Positions 48,274-61,735 of a stretch of 64,000 nt of DNA are shown here, piece after piece. Position 1 is the first letter of the stretch. Each line of letters opens with the position of its first letter. The notes under the pieces were generated by a model. The model was not told the origin of the DNA. It saw nothing but the letters and a program-made list of their open reading frames with translations, and did no database searches. Position numbers and translations under genes: made by a program. This stretch comes from Batkoa obscura (lineage: Eukaryota; Entomophthoromycota; Entomophthoromycetes; Entomophthorales; Batkoaceae). The DNA lies in NCBI GenBank assembly GCA_030770535.1, contig JASVEC010000003.1, positions 1,054,001 to 1,118,000 of the forward strand, given 5' to 3'.

Positions 48274-49022
48274 TGATCATGATTTATAGATTTATAGTAG
48301 ACATAAAAATTTTGATTATTAAAATTGGTGTCAAATATTTGTATACTAAAGGATTTTTGATATGCAAATTGATAATCTGATTTGTAAATTCATAATTTTA
48401 TTTATACAAACAGTGCTTCAATTTCTAAAGAAATTGTTTGAATTTGTTCTAAAAAATGATAATAAACTTTATATACACTTTCAACCAAAAAGTGATAATC
48501 TTTTACTTGTTAATTCACTTGCTTTTTTTTATATTAATATCTGATGTAGGCATTTTTAATTATCTAAATAAATACTAGACGGGAGATATAATTTTTTACT
48601 GCACACGACAACATATCGTGATGTATTAATTTTTTAGATACTACAAAAATAAACAAACATATTATATGACATTTTACAAATAGACCAATTGTTCCCTATT
48701 TTTTAATCTTTTTTAATATGATAAAAAACATATTTATTAATAAATATAAATCTTAATTAATCAAAATAATATTTTATAATCGTTTTAACAGACAAAGTTT
48801 AATTCCTTTTCCTTTTAGTATAGCATTTATTAAATATAATTTTATGTACAAAGTTGAATACTATATAACAATAACACAGTTCTACTTAAATAGTTGTTTT
48901 TTATTGTAGATTAAAAAGTAAAAAAATAAACAAAAGTTAAAGTTTGTAAATATGGCATTAATTTAACATGTTAATATTAAAAAGATAACAAAACAAGTAA
49001 TTTTATTTAAACACTACAAATA
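48274..49022. other. Intergenic region
   Basis: About 750 bp of AT-rich DNA. A 60-codon frame at 48362-48544 has no recognisable domain and is not called. Confidence 0.45.
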
Positions 49023-50358
49023 TCATTCAAAAATATCTACAATGACACTGTTATAATATTGGAAATGACAAACTGGATTGTAAAACTCTAATGAACAATC
49101 GTTGACGGATTTTCTATCAATTTGGATTAAAAATGGGTCTTTATAAAAAGTACTTTCAATTAGTTTGTTATTAAAATAATAACATCTTCCATTTATAATT
49201 TTAACTATTCTAATTTTTTCTAAAAGAAATAAAATATGAAAAAAATTGGTAATTGAAATGTTAAATTGTTTAAAGATTATTTTTTTAGTTGATTTAGAGT
49301 GTATAAAACGTTTAATATCCTCATGGTCTGCTTCAAAGTAGTTTTTCTTTAAACAAACGCAATGACAACTTAAGCTAAATTCCAGATTCACATTAAATTA
49401 TCAATAGTTAATACTTGAAGGTTTTCAAATGGTAAAATTGTTCTAAAAACTGACTTAAACGTAATTGTTCCACTAATATAGGTTTCTTTCAATCGAGAGG
49501 CATCAAAAAATGAGTTTCTATTAAACGTTGATTTAGTAAAGCCAAAATAATGGATATTTATTTGCTTTGGCTTGCCTTTATTATCATAAATGAAACAATT
49601 GATGTTTATGTATACTTTAATTTCAAAAATATCGTTTAAACAGCATAAAGGGACTTTGTTTGTTGGAGTTCCTGTTAACTCAAATAGCTCCGGTGAATGT
49701 AATTTAGGAATACTCTTAATAATTGAGTGTATCAGAAAATTATTTGTGATGATTAGTAACTTCTTCAGCTTTATAAATGACTCTTTTAATCTTTTGAGTC
49801 CATTTGAATTGATTGGATTACATTTAATTTTCAATATCACAAGTCTATCAGCATCAAATAGATTGATAAGGTAATCTAAATCAACTAAGCCTCTGGCGAT
49901 GAGTGTTGCTTTTTCCACATGATATAGTAAGTCTGTGTGCTTTAGTAAAATAGTTTTATAGTTATTTTCAATAGTCAATGTCGTATTCTTTAAATAAGGT
50001 GATTTGCGAGGTATTAAGGCATTTAGGATATTAACATTAACTAACTGTGTGTAGTTAATATTTAATATTGTAATATTATAGCATAACAATGAAAGATTTA
50101 ATTGATGATTTATTATTTTTAGATATTGCACACTTCTATTATGTTTCGTATAAAATAAATATTGACTATTTGAATAAGCTGGTAGGGTTGAATAAACGAA
50201 ATAACATAGATTATTATAAATAAGCTGATTGATTTGCCTACACAACGCTTTATTTAAGAATCTTAAATCAAATGGTCTATATGGAGATAGAAAGTAAAGA
50301 TAATACCAACTACAATGTCGGGCAAGCTGTCTAGTTTTAATACACTGATTCTGAATCA
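49023..50358 (-). pseudogene. F-box-type gene relic, copy E (youngest-looking)
   Basis: The longest preserved relic of the family. The F-box start region (SVLKLDSLPDIVVGIIFTF at about 50345-50290) is in one frame, but its expected ATG reads ATC. A shift then leads to the 50280-49388 frame (SPYRPFDLRFLNKALCRQIN, SPYLKNTTLTIENNYK, YLINLFDADRLVILKIK, FFDASRLKETYISG). A second shift at about 49390 leads to 49391-49023, ending YYNSVIVDIFE. So three small lesions in about 1.3 kb. Few changes suggest recent death, or errors in the assembly; sequencing reads would decide. It gives the best view of the family's full length, about 440 residues. Confidence 0.75.
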
Positions 50359-50399
50359 AACATTCTGCAAAATTGTCAATTTGGCCTTTTATTTATATT

Positions 50400-51490
50400 T
50401 TTTGAAATAGCATAGGCTAGAGAAAGGTAGTTTAGTATTATTTGCTTTTATTTATTTACAGCAATATCACTATCATCAAAGTTAATATGCCATCCGTTCA
50501 TTTACTTTTTACAATATCCGAGTTGAGCGTTTTTTATTTAAGTCACGATAAATTTACTTAAGTAGTGATTTATCTGTATTTAGGATCTTATTGTTGAATC
50601 TAAAATAAATCCATAAAAAAGCTCAAATAATGAAGCTGATTTAAAGATCGATTTGTTTAATATAAAAAGGTAAGATTCTTCTTCAACATCCTTTCTCTAT
50701 AAAAAACATATATATTCAAGTCCAAAGATTGATATTCTGAACAAAGATGTTTGTCTTAGGAACCGGCACTTGTAATTAAATTATTTTATCTACTCTAAAA
50801 AAATCCATTACATGAATGATAACAGATATAAAATAAACACCTAAATCCTAGCTTTATTAGCATATTTTGTTTACTTTTACTTATTCATTTTCATTTAAAA
50901 CTTCCGTTAAAATGTTAAAGTTTTTTGTTTAGACATTCTTGTTTTAGATAGGTAGATATTTTAAGATTTGAAAGGTAATTTTTTCAAATTTTAAGTTGAA
51001 TAAAAGTAAACAAATTATTGATAAATCATTCAAATATCCTTAAATCGTCAGTTGCAGTGGTGGATTAACGTATTTCATAGAGGGTAATGATCGAGTAGAT
51101 ACTTGGTTTTTGATGTAAAAGAGCTTCAGTTTTATATAAAGTTTAATTTCAATCAAAAAAATGGACGATTGGTTTAGAAAAGTAGCTACTATCAAAAGTT
51201 AATGGGGTTAGTTAGGTTGGGTCTAGTTTGAGGTTGGAGATGTAGGTTTATTTTGTTAAAATTTATTGGCAGTTTACTTCACAAAAATCCACACCTTTTC
51301 AAAGAAAGTAGGTGCCCCCTTTGATTATGACCCATTACCCAAACCAATTTCAAAATAAACTAAGTGAAGCCAAGGTAATCAAATGTAAGTAAACTATAGC
51401 CTTCGAAATGAAAATTGGAAACTAAAAAATAACAAAACTATAATTATTATTTATTTCCAAGGCAAAATTCAATTGCCTGAAGTTTTAAAT
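50400..51490. other. Intergenic region downstream of Nup192
   Basis: 1.1 kb; AT-rich to about 51050, more mixed after. No gene or repeat recognised. Confidence 0.5.
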
Positions 51491-54400
51491 TTAAGCTAAC
51501 TTTTTTAAATAGTAGTCAAATTCTTTAGCAGATTGCACAAACCCTAGATTGGCGTTTCCTGTGTTTTTGCGAATAAAGTCAACAAAAGCCTGATAAAAAC
51601 TATTAAACAATCTTGTATACTTAAATTAGAACTTACGTCTGAAAACCCGCTTATACGAGATACCATGATAAGACGAGCTTTGAGATTTTCAACATAAGCC
51701 TTTCTTTCTTTTTCTTTCCCTTCAAATACATAAAAGGTAGAATGACGGCCTAAATAGTCTCCTACATGTGTGCTGATCAATGGTATTATTGAAGTCAAAG
51801 TCGCTATAAAAAATAAACAATTGGTCGAAATTTTATAAAGTATAATTACATTGCAAGTTGCTTAAGTACTCGCTCAATAGTCCTTTTCTACCAGTAAGCT
51901 TACTTATATACCTATTCCTACAATGTGGCAAATTTTTTGAATTGTAAGTTTCATAGCTGTTTAATTGCAATCCCTGGTAATAATGTTATAAAAAAATCAA
52001 ATAAAAATATAATTAAAATTACATTAACAATCATATCAACAGTAATTCCTTCAGGGTTGTAAATCATCGTATCTATATTAAAAATGGCATCACAAACCGA
52101 TAGTAATGAGCCAAATGTTTCTGAAAATATATTAATCATCTCAATCATTGAAATAGGTTCACGGAACGCTAAATATTTATTAATATAAGTAGTTAAATTG
52201 CGTTAAAATGAACTCACATATTAACCTATTGTTGATGTCGGTAGCATCAATGCTTAAAGAATAATTCATGGCCATAGGGCTTGCAAGTTGTGCCGCTACA
52301 TATCAAAGGTTACAAAATCAATACAATTTAATAATTAAATTACCAAAATCAGCTCCGAGACAATAAACAGCTGCAAGATAATCTGAAACTTTCGCTATAA
52401 TCTGTCCAGCTTTAACTTCTGTTTTTAATATGCTTTCTTCATATAAATTGAAGCCTATTAAAATATTTAGTTTAATACTCATATACTTAAACTATGCATT
52501 ACTATCTTTATCTGTGCCTATACATTTTATGTTACTTGTCCAATTTCTATTACTGCAAAATTGTTTATAAAAGTAAATTATTTCCATGTGATATGCAAGA
52601 AAAACCTGTTGACCCTATAATATTTGCTTAAAAAAAATAAAAATAAGAAAAAACTATTGATTACATAAGTAGCTCCACGGCCGCCTCTAAAGAACCAGAA
52701 TATTAACTCTAAAGTAGTTTCCAGAAGTGTTAACTTTTCTAGTGATGTTCTATCATTGATTTTAAGGATTGACATGAATAATCTTGTATGATTTTGGAAT
52801 TTTGCAGAAACCTAACTTTGTTAATTATTGCATAAAATAATTGTTAGATTTACCTTTGTAGCTACCTCATTCACATTTTCTCCACAACCAGATAAAATCA
52901 CATTTAAAAGAGTTAACAGTGGAGTTAAATATTGATAAGTTAAATCTCTTTCACGTTCTGAAAATATAAGTATAACTGTAAATATTGATAAATATTATTT
53001 TACCGTTATTAGGGTTAGCTAACTCATTTTCAAATGGGTGGATAACATCAAATAACCACAGTACAGTATCATTATTTCTACTTTGGTTAACTTCGATCAA
53101 TGGGAAAATCAATTCGAGGATCTTTACTTTAGCTAAATAAAACTCTAAGGCGACATCTACATCTTTATGGCTTAATAAACTTTTTATATCACTAATAAGC
53201 GAATTGACTAAGAATGAAAACATCCAATCTTGGTTTAAAATTATATCCAGAAATGTAGTATCCTGCTTTAGCCTAAAAATTTTAATCAAAAGACCCATAA
53301 ACTCTAATGCTGGGAGTGAAAATTTAGAATCATGTGATATATCTCCAATGAGCTGAGTGATAAGAGAAGTTTTCTGTTCAGTTGTAAGGTAAAGGTCAAA
53401 GAAATCACCCTTATGATCTGATGGCATCTTTGGTAAAAAGTTTGGAAATGCTTGATAAAATTCTAAATAATCCTTAATAGTTGAATATATGATGGCTCGT
53501 GATCCTTGATTTAGGTTCATTGATGTAATTAAAATTAGCTGTTTCCAAATATCTCCAAGTGTTTGAACTAATTCATGGTACTTGTTGGTAATCAGATCAT
53601 TTACTATATCCTGCCTTTTCACAGACAATTTGTATTCTTTAAATAATTTTCTGATTATGCTACCAATCAAAGAAATTAGTTTAAAAACAACTTCTTGGTT
53701 ATATACTTTTTGAACTTTGATTACTAAGTGTTTCAAAATTTCAATCAACATATCACTTTGTTCATCATAAGCGATTCGATTAAACTGACGTGATAAAATT
53801 AAATCTATAGTATCACACCAACTTGTTATCGCTTCAATTTGTACTAACTCATGCTTGGATTTACTTTCGTTGCCTTGGATGTATATTTTAAACAAATCCT
53901 TTGAGCGGTTAAACCATTCATCATCTCCTCCAAAAGCAGTATTAAGACACTGATCCTTAAACTTTAAGACTACAGCATGAGCTGTCATTGAGTCTATATA
54001 TTCTGAACTATCTCCTTCACTAGCTTTAAAAGCATCTTGTGAAACATTTTCAATAAACTTATTTAAACCGGCTTGATCATGCTCAGAAAGTATATATGAG
54101 TTATATCTAGTTTGAATCTCACCAAATAAAATGTAAAATGCTCTTAATATATTCATTTTAGGTGATTCGTCTGTATTATTATAAGGCTTGGAATTTATTG
54201 GTTTACTAAACCAGTTTTCAATAGCTGACATTACTTCATTTGAGTCGCCATTTAATGAAACGAACCTGCTGATTATTTTGAATAAACAGGCTTTAGCAAT
54301 ATTCGAATTTATAGCAAGCTCAGTGGAGACAGGGAAAGATGAGCCATCTAAAGATAAATTACTATCACCATAAATAGGCTGGGTATGAAATGCTGATATC

Positions 54401-57400
54401 ATAGGACCATGTCTTGAGAAAAATCCGGAATTGATAAGGAAAGTAAATGCGTAAAGACAAGTTTGTTCTAAAGCACATAATTTAGCTAGAATTTGATATC
54501 CAGCTGAAAATATTTCGGAATTTAAATCAATTCTCACAGCTTGTTTCGTGTTAGTAAATATTTGGAATGTAGGAAGGAATTCGTCTAATAGCTTAATCAA
54601 GGCAGATAACAGCGCGTCATTTTTTGGTATAAGTGTTCTGATCCCGTTAACCATATTACCGGAGTCATTGTAGCCTAGTAAAAATAAACCTGATTTGTAG
54701 GTTTTATCATTTAATGATCTTAATATAGGCTTAAAAATCTCAAGTGCTGTCTTGTTATAATCGTTGTTCCACATATATGGGTTATCATCGATATTATTTC
54801 TTTGTTCATATGATTGAGATTGAGGCAATGTTTCATAGAGTATTCTATTTCTATACGCTTCTATAATCTTATCACTATATTTATAGTTCCATAAAGAATC
54901 TGAAATCAATTGTGTACTCCTTACAGTATTGTCTTTTGGATTTGGGATTACTACGTTATTAAGCAATTGGATGGCATTATATGAAATATCTTGATCATTA
55001 GATTCAATAAAACTAGAAATAGTGTCAAACAGTTGATTAAAGTCTAATAACAGTAGTATGTCGTGAATGCTTTTAATTGTAGTTGGATTTATAATGTTTT
55101 TTTTGACATTATATTTCGCAACTTCTAGGTTTAATGAGTTGATAATAGAAGGCTGTAAGTTAAACGCAATATTCAAAATTCTCAAACTGTTTGTAACACA
55201 ATTATAAAGCTCTGGATAGTATACTTTTGTGGTTCCTCTTAAATGTTCTTGGCTAAAATTCAAAGTGTTTACTAAGGCGGTTACAAGCGATCTATTATAA
55301 AATAATCCACAAATAACTTCAAAAGCAGGATGAGATAATAAAAATTCAATATTAGTTTTTCCATTCATATTAAAATTGAATACATCCATAAAATTTGCAG
55401 ATTTGCTATAGTAAGCTACTAATGCTTCGAATTCAAGTAAAAGGGTTAGCATTATGTCAGTGCAGTTGGATAATATTTCCCATATTTGATTTGTATCACT
55501 AATTTTTTTGTCAAAAACACTTGTAAAGACATTTAAAATCAATTGAATATAATGTGAAATACCAGGTGCTGGTCTAGTGTCATATCCAAGGTTATAAGGG
55601 ATAGTATCGTTGATTTTATAATTTTCTTTAGAACTCATGCCATCATCAATTCTTATAAGCCCATTAATCAGTTTACAGAAGGATATAGTTTCACCAACAT
55701 TCAAAATACCACCTTTTTTAAGTGGGAATGTGTTTCCTATGTTTTCGCAAAAGAATGGTGCGTTCCTTCCGTCAAGCGACACCATTTCCATTGAATCGAT
55801 CATCTGCCATATGGGATAAGTAGCGGCATATCTTTCATTACCGAGAGGAATAGTAAATGAGTAGAATAATTCCATAGCCAAAGATTTAAGCCAGTTCTCA
55901 TGTGGCTGAATCAAAAATACCTTAAAATATTCAATAACTATTTTTCCTTTAATAGATGTAAGTAATTGGCGAATCAATGGAAGGGAAGATACAAGTTTAA
56001 TTAATATACGAATTTCGTTTTTGAGATATATTTGCATAGATTGTACTTCTTTGGTTGGTAACGATTTTATTTTTATAAGGTAATTATCATTAAGCAAATT
56101 GACATAATTTTTAATGTTTTTTGTTGAACCAATCAAATTGATCTGATTTTGTAAATTATCACCTTCATGTTGACCGTTAATCATGCTGCTTCTTGCAAGG
56201 TATTTAAGAACGTACTCTGAGCTCTTTATTCCATTGGAAAGTGAAATTAGAGAATCTTTAAAAGAAACACTTAACCTGAATGAGCGAATGTTGGATACTA
56301 ATTTAATATAATTGCTACCGGAATTGTTATTATTGAAAATGAATTGTTCTGATAAGCTTGGTTGATTGTTATATACCAAAGCAATTAAATTGTGATATCC
56401 TTCTGTGATAAAATATGTAGTATCATTGTCATATGCTTGTGTTGAGCCGTTCCTATTTAAATTACTAAACCTACTTTGATGATGATGGTATTCGTCATCT
56501 GACCTAGTTGGGTAAATATCATCTGCAGGCGGCTTAAGCATTAGATTACGATCTTCCATATTAAGAACACTTTCCATAATTGAATGTAAGCTTGATTGAA
56601 ACATCCGAATAAAAGAATCCAAACAATTTAATAAAACTGGCTTAAATTCATCTTCACATCGATCCAATACAATTTTTGAACATACCCCTAATTGCTTCAA
56701 CTCTGTGTTAGGAAAAACTATTTCAAAAGGATTGTCATAGCAAATCATATTTTCATACCCATAAGGGAGTTGGGTGAGTACGTTTGAAATTTCCAGTGGG
56801 CTAAAAAAATTTAATGAGATAAAGTTAAAAGGGCCACAGGACAATGATTCCATAAATTCTTCTGTTAACTTTTGAAAGTTAAAATCCAAACCACTAATGT
56901 TATTACCATTTTCCGCTGCTATTCTTTTGGTGAAAATATGAAGAAAACAAGTGACACAAGCTGCTGCTCTAGCCATTTTCCATGGGTTTTCACGTAACAA
57001 GTTACTAAGGGTCAAGGCATAGTTTATTTCCTCATTTGCTGGAAATGCGGATGTACTTATTCTATTTATAGAGCATAACAATGTGGTAAATAAATGTAAG
57101 AATCTAGTATCTACTGTTGTAAAAGCACCCAAATAGTTAGCTATCTTAGCAAATGAATCAAAATCAAATTTATGATGGACTAAAATGAAATGAATAATTC
57201 TACAAATCGTCTGCCTTTCTTTTTGTACAAATCCAAACATTTTTATATTCATTTCATCTGTACATTGCTCGCTTCCATTTTCTGGGCTCATTGGACCCAA
57301 CATTTCAAACAAATGATGAACTACTTCTTTAAATTGAGAGGTATTTAAATATGCTTCTACAAATAAATTAAACTGTTCACGAAGTGGATGGCTTGAATCA

Positions 57401-57771
57401 ACATAAGAATTATTGAGTATATACTCAATGATACCCAACTTGTAGCTCCTTTCTCTATAAAACAATTCTATTGCTACATATATATCACCTACCTTACCAG
57501 GTACTTCATCAGCTGATTTCATTAAAAGCTCAGCTGCATAACTTAAATCAATTTCGATTTTTTGGGATATGGCTTCTGCCAAATCTTTCGTATCTCCATT
57601 TACTACTATTTCTCCATCAATTCCATTAAAATCTGATGGAAAAGATAATGAGGCAAGTTCATTTTCAAGCTGTCTACCTAAAAGATCTTGTTGTTGAAAA
57701 TCAGACCTTTCACTGTTTTTTAAAAGAAAATATAAATCTTTATATTTTTGAAGATCAAAGCCTTTATACAT
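51491..57771 (-). CDS. NUP192: Nuclear-pore scaffold nucleoporin Nup192/Nup205, multi-exon
   Basis: Reading leftwards, exon 1 is 57771-53004 (1589 codons), followed by about eight small exons to the TAA at 51491-51493; the total is about 1840 residues, between yeast Nup192 and human NUP205. The N-terminus (MYKGFDLQKYKDLYFLL, then FNGIDGEIVVNGDTKDLAEAI and LSYAAELLM) and the all-helical build fit this family; LGIIEYILNN and PYGYENMI are further blocks. The next exons encode ERERDLTYQYLTPLL and VSAKFQNHTRLFMSILKIND, then SLEKLTLLETTLELIFWF. The last exon, after an intron 51642-51595 or so, gives AFVDFIRKNTGNANLGFVQ..FDYYLKKLA. It is a helical solenoid of the inner ring of the pore, partnering Nic96 and Nup53. 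Intron placing in 51.5-53 kb is by eye and the least certain part. Confidence 0.88.
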
Positions 57772-58080
57772 AATTTCTATAAGTAAGCTATTAATAATAA
57801 TTCATTAATAAAATTTGAACTTACATTTATAAAGTTAAATTTATATTCAATCGTAACTATTATGTAAAAAGTAAAATTTTATCGTTTTAGTTATCGAGTT
57901 TTCCTGAGATTTATCATTGTAAATTGATTTTTCTGTCTTATTGGATCAATAACAAAAGTAGCATTTAGAATATAATTGGCTTATGGAAAATTTTAGCTCA
58001 TATTGACCTATCATTTTCAACCAATTAAAATAAAGTAATTCCAGTAGTATTATTTTTTCGGACTCTTCCAAATAGAAATT
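57772..58080. other. Promoter region of Nup192
   Basis: About 310 bp upstream of the Nup192 start with an AT-rich first part; no defined motif seen. Confidence 0.45.
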
Positions 58081-58179
58081 ATGAAAGTAAATGTCCCCGT
58101 CATATCAAATCATAGAGCTGCTTTGGAGTTAAACGAGTTAAATGGTTATCTGGAGCATCCCGAATTCAAGCAAGAATAA
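58081..58179 (+). CDS. Possible micro-ORF or isolated exon, 32 codons
   Basis: ATG to TAA encodes 32 residues starting MKVNVPVISNHRAALELNEL and ending with a Glu/Lys-rich HPEFKQE. The stretch is clearly less AT-rich (about 40% G+C) than the flanks and uses codons like the conserved genes nearby. It is divergently placed 310 bp from Nup192. No family recognised. It may be a first exon, a small protein or chance. Confidence 0.25.
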   Translation: MKVNVPVISNHRAALELNELNGYLEHPEFKQE

Positions 58180-58680
58180 AGATTGACTTTAAATCAACTC
58201 TTCAACAATCAAGCAATGAGTGTATTTTTTGTATTTATTCATAATAACCCAAATTATGAGTTTTTGTAAATATTTAATGTTATTTTTGTCATTTTGCTCC
58301 TTCTATTTCCAGGTTACTAAAATAGCTAATCTGAGTTGCATTACATAGCCTTAGCATTTTTTATTTGCTAATCTAGTGATACAGATGTATAGATATTAGG
58401 GTCTATTTGTGTAAAGACCATTATTAAAGCTTCAAAATCAACAAAAATACTGTTCTTTTATCGAATGGCCTATATTTTAATTAATTTGTATTTAAATTAA
58501 AATAAATTAAATAGATCTTTATTATAACAATATTAAATTTTAAACTATATGATTGTAAATTTCAGAATCAAACCTATTTGCTTATTAACAAATGCTATTC
58601 ACAAAAACCAGCCCACTTGGGCTAATTTTCAAGTAATTAGAACTGGGTCAAATAGTGATTGATTTGATCCTAGTTTTTTA
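58180..58680. other. Intergenic region
   Basis: About 500 bp of AT-rich DNA before a MITE; nothing recognised. Confidence 0.45.
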
Positions 58681-58783
58681 TATGGAGGTGTTTTTTTTGG
58701 CTTCATCACTTTTTCCATCTTTTAAGCGCTATTTGAGTGGAAAAATTGCTATTAAAATTCTTAAACAAAAATACATCCCCATA
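58681..58783 (+). mobile_element. MITE, about 103 bp
   Basis: TATGGAGGTG start (one change from the family end), AAGCGCTATTTGAGTGG centre, TCCCCATA end. Confidence 0.85.
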
Positions 58784-59060
58784 TTATACTTATCAATATC
58801 CCAAATATATACAAAATAACAGGAAGAAATATTTGAAAAATATTCAAAAAAAGTTAGTTTTATTTTAATTTATTTAAAATAATATAAGTAAAAATTGATT
58901 GAGCTATATATATTAAAATACAACCAGCCTAAATGATACAATTCAGCCTATTGAAGCTAATCATATTATATTTAATAAATTTATTAATTTTTATTTATAT
59001 TATTTTAAACAGAAAAATATAAAAAACAATTATAGCAGCTATACCAAAGATCAGTTTATA

Positions 59061-59165
59061 TATGGTGGTGTTTTTTTTGGCTTCATCACTTTTTCTATCT
59101 TTTAAGCGCTATTTGAGCGGAAAGATTGCTAGTAAAATTCTTAAACACAAAAATACACCCCCATA
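59061..59165 (+). mobile_element. MITE, about 105 bp
   Basis: TATGGTGGTG start, AAGCGCTATTTGAGCGG centre, ACCCCCATA end. About 280 bp from the previous copy, same orientation. Confidence 0.85.
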
Positions 59166-59512
59166 TATATTAAAAATATTAATAAATATGATATAAAAAA
59201 CTAAAATTAGATTATTTATCATTTGATCTAGTTTTAATTACTTAAAATTAACTTATTCAATCTGGTTTTTAAAAATAAGATTTATTAATAATATAATTAA
59301 AAATAATGTTAATTATTATTATTATAAATATATTAAATAGTTGTTTAGGTATATATGGTACTTTTTTATAATAATCTACAATAATTATTATATAAAAATG
59401 TCTAAATTAATTTTGTTTTTTTATTTAATTTTTAAATATTTTATATTTTAAAAACTTTGCTTAAAATTTTATAAAAATAAATTTTTTATCAAAAAACAAG
59501 TATTTAATACAG
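59166..59512. other. AT-rich spacer
   Basis: Over 85% A+T; no feature seen. It abuts the left limit of transposon copy 3. Confidence 0.45.
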
Positions 59513-59795
59513 TTTTAAATTATTTCATTACAATCTATATTGTAAATTAGCAGAATTTTTACTAAATTTAACAGAAATTCCCAGATTGATAAGGCTTTTA
59601 CTAATATAACCTATATATTGATATTAATCAAAGTTATAGTATGTAAATAAATACAAATTCCTATAAAACTTTATTGAGAAATATGTATTACTAATTGCTC
59701 TATAGCCAATATTGCAGATTTGCTATCAAATAAATAAATAATTGCACAAAAAGGAACAGTTAGCCTTAAAACTATAATTAACTATCTTTATATAA

Positions 59796-59900
59796 TATGG
59801 GGATGTATTTTTGTGTTTAAGAATTTTACTAACAATCTTTCCACTCAAATAGCGCTTGAAAGATAGAAAAAATAATGAATCCAAAAGAAACACCCCCATA
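59796..59900 (-). mobile_element. MITE inserted in transposon copy 3, reverse orientation
   Basis: The only complete copy of the family in reverse orientation. The matching uninterrupted place in copy 1 (near 29440, TATGTAACACAAGC) aligns with TATATAA-TA[MITE]TA-TAAGC here, again consistent with a 2-bp TA target. Confidence 0.88.
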
Positions 59901-60374
59901 TAAGCAATATAATAGTAGCTTTTATTTATTGTTATAGTTCTTTATTTTTTGATTATTTATTAACTCAATTATTAATAACTTAAATAATATTAATATTTAA
60001 TAATTGGTTTCTATTGTTTAATAAACTACTTACTTACTCAGTAAATATTTAAACTTTTAAACTTTTAATTATTTTTGCAAAATAAACTGGGGCTGATTTT
60101 TTAATCTTTTAATTTTCCATAAACTTTATAACTTTAATTGGAATTATATCGCTTTTTTTAATCTATCAAATACTAAACAATAATGCAGTTTATTATCATA
60201 CTTAATGAAATATAAATACCTTTTAATACTTTGTATCTTTACTATTTTATTTACATTTTTGTTTTTTTTATACTTTTAAAAATTATATCTGTTTTTCTAT
60301 TATTAACAGTTAAGTTATTAGTTTTATTATGTTTATAAATAAAAATCTTGAAATTAGTTGATTAATGTATGAGG

Positions 60375-60838
60375 TGTGAAAGTTGATACTCAGTGGTTGG
60401 AGTTAAAAGTAGTTTTTGGTTGATTAACTAGCCTTGAGTCGAGCGGTCTTAGTTTATATAACTAACATAGACTTAAATTAGTAAGAATAGTATGTAGTAA
60501 GCTACGAATTATGTAAAGCAAATAGAATAGACAATACTACTGTAAAACCTACGTAAGATATTGTCAGAAAAACTTAGTGGCTTTATTAATAGTACAATAT
60601 CAGAGAGTAATTCAGTTAAAAAGCCTCGAGTTATCATATTGAAGAATCTCTTTTATACTCCAACAAATATGGATATCAAAATGAGAAGATAATACTCTTT
60701 GCAATATGAGGTTATAAATTCTTGCAGCAAATCAAAATAAGAGACTCTGACTTGATTGTGTTTGAACTTAAGAGCACAGCAACTTAAGTGATTGTTGTGT
60801 TATAATCAATCCCAGAGCTAATAAACCAATATTTCACA
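60375..60838 (+). mobile_element. Solo LTR nested in transposon copy 3 (about 464 bp, fossil)
   Basis: TGTGAAAGTTG start and TTTCACA end; nearly the same length as the one at 770-1232 and its closest relative here by shared internal segments. The host transposon has lost about 300 bp around the insertion, so the empty site cannot be compared. Confidence 0.82.
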
Positions 60839-61735
60839 CTTATTATTTTATTATTTTTTAAATATAAAATACCAAAACTTAGTATTGATATAACTTGTTT
60901 ATTATAATAATCTAAATTTATTGGATCTGGTTTTATTCTTATTTTTATATTCTATTTAAAGTTTAAAATTATTATATAACTTCTATTATTGAATTCTTTA
61001 ATAGTTTTATTAAATATATTTTATTAAATATTAACATAAAATTTATCTAATTTATCTAATTTTTTTCTAACTGTATACTGGGCATATATATTATATAAAT
61101 CTGTTTTTCTTACTGCATTTTTAAACTTACTTGACATATATTTAAAAAATATTAACCTAGCTATTGCTTTATTTTTTAAATTATTAAAATATTTACTATA
61201 TATTATTTAATAAATATCTATTACCATTATTTTTTTTAAAATCTTAACAAAATAATTAAATTATTAAGTAAATATTGTATAATAATTTTAATTTGCTCGT
61301 TTTTAATTTTTTTTGTATTTTTAATAATAAGTTATAATATTTATATTTTATTGTTATTAGTTATTTTTAAATAATTATATTGATTTCTACTTATATTAAA
61401 TCCAAAACTTTTACATTTGTCAAAAGAATATACTGAAATTATAGTTGATAATAATGCCATTTTTTAGTTTTTGTCTCTTATTTCCTTTAAAGCATTAATT
61501 TTATATATTACTTGACTAAATTTATTATTATTAATAATAATAAACCTTAATAATCTTTCTTTTTTTTTGTTTTATTATAAGATTCCATAAATTCTAGGTT
61601 ATTATAAATAATTGTTAAAATTGATATAAATAAATTCTAATGTTTATATTATATGTTTTTCCTTATTATATTAAAATTTTAAAAAAAATGTTTTGAAGTT
61701 TGGTTATAAAAGCCTGCATTTTGTTTTTATTTTTT

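Larger units (their letters stand above)
59513..61735 (-). mobile_element. DNA transposon copy 3, decayed and truncated at both ends
   Basis: Recognisable against copy 1 from ATTGTAAATTAGCAGAA (near 59545) to the AAAGCCTGCATTTTG stretch (near 61710). Both terminal inverted repeats are missing. The transposase region is present in the same order but full of stops, and about 300 bp (the HGKS region) is missing around the nested LTR. Differences from copies 1 and 2 are mostly C to T and G to A, so this copy is more AT-rich. It carries a MITE (59796-59900) and a solo LTR (60375-60838), and its right limit abuts an F-box fragment. Confidence 0.78.

Noticed and set aside
48362-48544. 60-codon frame
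   Set aside because: No domain, AT-rich leucine/phenylalanine composition, next to a transposon end.
49023-50359. Two separate genes in relic E (323 and 122 codons)
   Set aside because: Both parts match consecutive parts of the same F-box family, and overlap at a frame change, so they are one broken gene.
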